From Archangium sp. (GTDB lineage Bacteria; Myxococcota; Myxococcia; Myxococcales; Myxococcaceae), in contig JAEUJR010001043.1 in assembly GCA_016793585.1 (NCBI GenBank), positions 1-19,242 of the forward strand: a DNA stretch of 19,242 nucleotides, in the 5' to 3' direction. Each line of letters opens with the position of its first letter. Position 1 is the stretch's first letter. The position numbers and the translations under genes are program-made. The notes below the pieces were generated by a model, which saw only the letters and a program-made list of their open reading frames with translations, was not told where the DNA came from and ran no database searches. This document shows, piece by piece, positions 16,678 to 19,242 of this stretch.

Positions 16678-18449
16678 GGCTCGAACCCCTTGAACGCGCC
16701 TTCGTGGAAGTCGGCGTGACAGCCTTCACACGTGGTGGGCAGCGGCTTGTACTGCACCGTGGTGACGCCGTTGCCGACGGGCACCTTCCGGTGGCACGAC
16801 TCGCACTTCGCCTTCGCGTGCTCTCCGTCGAGGAGGAACTCGGTGAACGGCGGCTTGTGCTCGAACTTCGACGGCTTGAAGGCCTTCTCACCGTGGCACT
16901 TCTCACACGCGACGGGCCCGGCCTTCGCGAACTGGCCAGCGTGCTCGTCGGCGTGGCACGAGCGACAGGTCACCTCGAGCGGCTTGTAACGAACGGGCTG
17001 GTTCGGCCCTGGCGCGGTGTGGCACTTCGAGCAGGCGACCTTCTCGTGCGCGCCTTCGAGCGCGAAGCGGGAGTTCTTGTCGTGGTCGAACGTGATGTGG
17101 CGGAAGCTGGTGACGTCGTGGCAGGCGACGCAGCCCTTCGCGACCTCTTTGAACTGCCCCTTGTGCGCGTCGGCGTGGCAGCTCTCGCAGGTCTCGAGCG
17201 GCTTCGTGAAGTCGAACGCCGCGAAGCTGAAGAGCTCCTGGCGGCCGCGTCGTTTCAAGTCGACGAGCGTGGCCTTCGGCACCTTCGCCTTCAGCGCCTC
17301 GTTCTTCTCGTGGCAACTGTTGCAGGCGATGGCCTGGTGCGCGCCCTCGAGCGGGTAGCGCGTCTTCGCGTGCGCCTCGAAGCCGTAGATGACGGGCGTG
17401 AAGCCCTGCTCCGTGTGGCACTCCTTGCAGTCGAGCGCGGGTTTGCCGACCTGCCCCATCTGCCCCTCGTGGCCATCGGGGTGACAGTCTGCGCACGTCT
17501 CGTGTTTGAGCCCCTTGAACTTCGCCGGAATGCCGGGGAACGGGCCGTGGCAGGTCTTGCAGTCGACGTCGAGGTGCGCCCCCTTCAAGGGGAAGTCGGT
17601 CTTCTCGTGGAAGGCGCGTTCGCCGCTGACGTTGCGCAGCACGTTCCACCCGTCGGTGACGTGACAGCTCTGACACCGCAACCCGAAGCGCCCTTCGTGC
17701 GGGTCTTTGTGACAGTCGAGGCAGCTGGCGTGGTCGATGGGCGCGAAGCGCAAGAACGTCTCTGACTTCGGGCCCAACAGCTGCGCGCCGTGGGGCTCGG
17801 TGTCCTTGTCAGAGGGGTGGCACTCGGCGCACTTCACCTTCGCGTGTTTGCCGCGCAGCGGGTACTTGGTGTCGTTGTGATTGAAGCCGGGCGCCGGCTT
17901 CCACGACTTCTCGACGTGACAGAATTCGCAGTCTTCCTGCTGTTGGCCGCGGTGCTCGTCGAAATGACAGGTGGTGCAGACGGTCGAGAGGCCGAGGCGC
18001 GTCTCGGGGCGCTTGTCCATCAACGTGCGAATGGTTGCCGTCTGCACGAACTTCGAGACATGGCAGGAGTTGCACTTCGCGGGCCCGTGGGCGCCTTTGA
18101 GGGCCCAGCCCGTCTTCGCGTGGTTGAAGCTCTTCTCGCCCTGCGGCCCCCACTCGATGAGCTGGTGGCTCTCGCCCTGGTGCTCGTGGTGGCAGGTCTC
18201 GCAGGCGCGCTTGTCGTTGGTGATGCGGCCGTGAAAGCCGGCGCCCTTGTCGATGCGCGGGGCGAGCTCGGTGTGACAGTCGAGGCACGCCTCCTGGCTG
18301 AGCTGCCCACCCACCGGGTGGCACTTGGTGCACGCGCCGAGGCCAGAGAGGTTGCCGTGCGCCTTCGCGAGGTCGCCTGGCGAGAACAAGTCGGCGCGCG
18401 CAGGCAGCGCCACCACGGCGAGGAGCAGCAGGGCCCGACGGACGTTCAC
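16674..18449 (-). CDS. 20-haem c-type cytochrome, periplasmic
   Basis: The 591-residue product starts at a GTG that overlaps the stop of the upstream cytochrome b gene (GTGA). This start gives a clean signal peptide, M-N-V-R-R, then a Leu/Ala/Val core, cleaved after A-R-A at residue 19. A longer frame reaching 18665 would bury the signal peptide and is rejected. Twenty CxxCH motifs have first Cys at 40, 55, 83, 126, 158, 174, 207, 243, 259, 297, 319, 341, 376, 421, 440, 473, 495, 515, 549 and 574. From 158 on they fall into three-haem modules. The protein is Lys/Glu/His-rich with no membrane segment after the signal, so it should be soluble in the periplasm, taking electrons from (or giving them to) the cytochrome b. 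Such extended cytochromes act as multi-centre electron wires. Confidence 0.9.
   Translation of the reverse strand: MNVRRALLLLAVVALPARADLFSPGDLAKAHGNLSGLGACTKCHPVGGQLSQEACLDCHTELAPRIDKGAGFHGRITNDKRACETCHHEHQGESHQLIEWGPQGEKSFNHAKTGWALKGAHGPAKCNSCHVSKFVQTATIRTLMDKRPETRLGLSTVCTTCHFDEHRGQQQEDCEFCHVEKSWKPAPGFNHNDTKYPLRGKHAKVKCAECHPSDKDTEPHGAQLLGPKSETFLRFAPIDHASCLDCHKDPHEGRFGLRCQSCHVTDGWNVLRNVSGERAFHEKTDFPLKGAHLDVDCKTCHGPFPGIPAKFKGLKHETCADCHPDGHEGQMGQVGKPALDCKECHTEQGFTPVIYGFEAHAKTRYPLEGAHQAIACNSCHEKNEALKAKVPKATLVDLKRRGRQELFSFAAFDFTKPLETCESCHADAHKGQFKEVAKGCVACHDVTSFRHITFDHDKNSRFALEGAHEKVACSKCHTAPGPNQPVRYKPLEVTCRSCHADEHAGQFAKAGPVACEKCHGEKAFKPSKFEHKPPFTEFLLDGEHAKAKCESCHRKVPVGNGVTTVQYKPLPTTCEGCHADFHEGAFKGFEP
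16791..17978 (-). repeat. Five tandem three-haem modules within the 20-haem cytochrome
   Basis: The module is C-x2-C-H-x-D-x-H-x-G, then C-x2-C-H, then an F-x-H or F-H, then (F/Y)-x-L-x-G-x-H-x4-C-x2-C-H. Copies start at residues 158, 243, 319, 421 and 495, 74-102 residues apart. A sixth begins at 574 but stops after its first haem. Residues 83-130 look like a degenerate copy. The invariant non-motif His residues are candidates for sixth ligands of the haem irons. Confidence 0.75.
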
Positions 18450-19242
18450 TTGAGAATCCACCGGTAGCCGAGCATCAGCGACACGCCGATGTGCCCCGCG
18501 ATGAGAATGACGAGGAGAATCGCCAGCACGACGTGGAACACGCGCCACACGCTCATGACGCGTTTGAGCGAGCGGAAGAAGGCGACCTGGCTCTGCAGCC
18601 GCCGCAGCGCCGAGAAGTCCTTTCGGAACTCGCGGCCGTGGGCCGGCGTGGGGAACAGGTGCCACACCTGGCGCAGCCGCAGGTAGTCGTTCACCCAGCG
18701 CCTGGGCAGGTGCGCGAAGAAGGCGAGCAGCGAGTCTTCGGGCGGCTTGTGCTCGGCCATGTCGAGCATGCTGCGCACCGACTCGGGCAGCTCGAGCCGC
18801 TGCACCTCACCCTCGAGCCGTTCCCCCTGCTGCTTCCACCGGCGCGAGACGGCGTCGAACTCGTCTGACTTCGCGTCGGAGGGCACCAGCCCGTAGAGGA
18901 AGCGCCCGATGATGCCGGTGAGGACCACCACCGTCATCGCGGCTGCGGTGAGCGTCGCGAGCTGGTTCTTCGTCTGGAACGCGGCGTGGAAGACGATGAC
19001 GAGCGGGCTCAGGAAGCCGACGAACTGGTGAAAGGTGAGCCAGGTGCGAATGGTGCTGAAGCCCTTGAGCCGCTCCCACCGTTTGCGAATCGCGTAGACG
19101 AAGTTCGACATCATCACGAGGGTCGCGACGATGCCGACGCCGTGGCCCCAGGGGCCTGCAGGCTTGAGGAACGCGTGGCCCGGGTGGTTGAGCCGCGAGG
19201 CCACGGGCATGCGGTAGTAGTCCTGCCCCACCACGAAGAGCG
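18446..19242 (-). CDS. Di-haem cytochrome b membrane protein, N-terminus cut by window edge
   Basis: The open frame reaches the right edge, so the start lies outside; a GTG at 19234 is internal (the frame continues L-F-V-V-G-Q-D-Y-Y-R-M-P). About 265 residues are visible, with four hydrophobic helices: G-V-G-I-V-A near 19150-19100, one around 19040-18980, one around 18970-18895, and one near the C-terminus (18540-18450). The second carries two His 14 residues apart (codons at 19030 and 18988) and the fourth another two with the same spacing (18535 and 18493). H-x13-H in two helices is the classic arrangement for two stacked b haems with bis-His ligation. A cytoplasmic or periplasmic loop of about 110 residues lies between helices three and four. 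As the operon's first visible gene, it is the likely quinone oxidoreductase at the inner membrane. Confidence 0.75.
   Translation of the reverse strand, partial: LFVVGQDYYRMPVASRLNHPGHAFLKPAGPWGHGVGIVATLVMMSNFVYAIRKRWERLKGFSTIRTWLTFHQFVGFLSPLVIVFHAAFQTKNQLATLTAAAMTVVVLTGIIGRFLYGLVPSDAKSDEFDAVSRRWKQQGERLEGEVQRLELPESVRSMLDMAEHKPPEDSLLAFFAHLPRRWVNDYLRLRQVWHLFPTPAHGREFRKDFSALRRLQSQVAFFRSLKRVMSVWRVFHVVLAILLVILIAGHIGVSLMLGYRWILK

Noticed and set aside
16704..18467. Plus-strand frames of 353 and 225 codons over the 20-haem gene
   Set aside because: They are antisense to a reading frame with 20 haem motifs and a signal peptide; their Val/Leu/Ala/Arg-rich composition is an artefact of reading those codons backwards.
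18450..18665. Upstream extension of the 20-haem gene
   Set aside because: It overlaps the cytochrome b gene out of frame and hides the signal peptide; the GTG at 18449 fits the overlap pattern seen elsewhere in the operon.
1..19242. tRNA, rRNA, CRISPR array, insertion sequence or attachment site
   Set aside because: No cloverleaf, conserved rRNA segment, spaced direct repeats, transposase or terminal inverted repeats were seen; the only repeats are protein-level modules inside the cytochrome and TPR genes.

Overview
This window most likely comes from a high-GC member of the Myxococcota. Codon third positions are overwhelmingly G or C, which also produces very long open frames on the non-coding strand. 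The mix of a giant tetratricopeptide-repeat (TPR) protein, an OmpA-family lipoprotein-free outer-envelope protein, a candidate sigma-54 promoter and very large multihaem cytochromes fits that group. This assignment rests on gene style only; there is no rRNA or marker gene here.

Layout. Positions 1-5637 (minus) hold the N-terminal 1,879 residues of a giant TPR protein that runs off the left edge. A divergent intergenic region (5638-5843) carries a good match to a sigma-54 -24/-12 promoter facing right. It precedes a two-gene unit (5844-7192, plus): a cytoplasmic papain/C39-like cysteine peptidase with a glycine/alanine-rich C-terminal tail, and a 76-residue coiled-coil partner overlapping it by 4 nt. 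An exported OmpA-domain protein follows (7244-8467), then a DUF2461 protein on the minus strand (8471-9172), a YjbQ/UPF0047 protein (9201-9614) and a PaaI-like hotdog thioesterase (9616-10101).

The right half (10297-19242, all minus) is the centre of interest. It reads as one tightly packed operon, transcribed right to left: a polytopic cytochrome b with two His-x13-His pairs (two b haems expected), cut by the window edge; a 20-haem exported c-type cytochrome; a 10-haem c-type cytochrome; an outer-membrane beta-barrel; and a 1,248-residue predicted lipoprotein with 29 CxxCH motifs. The first four genes overlap each other by 4 nt (GTGA, ATGA, ATGA). In all there are 59 CxxCH haem-binding motifs.

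Taken together, the operon has all the parts expected of an electron path from the quinone pool, through the periplasm, across a porin in the outer membrane, to a very large cell-surface cytochrome: a porin-cytochrome conduit for extracellular electron transfer. The direction of electron flow, the terminal partner and the topology are inference. The two periplasmic cytochromes are built from the same three-haem module, and one copy of that module appears to be split across the boundary between their genes. No rRNA, tRNA, CRISPR array or insertion sequence was seen, and no stretch longer than about 210 bases lacks a gene.
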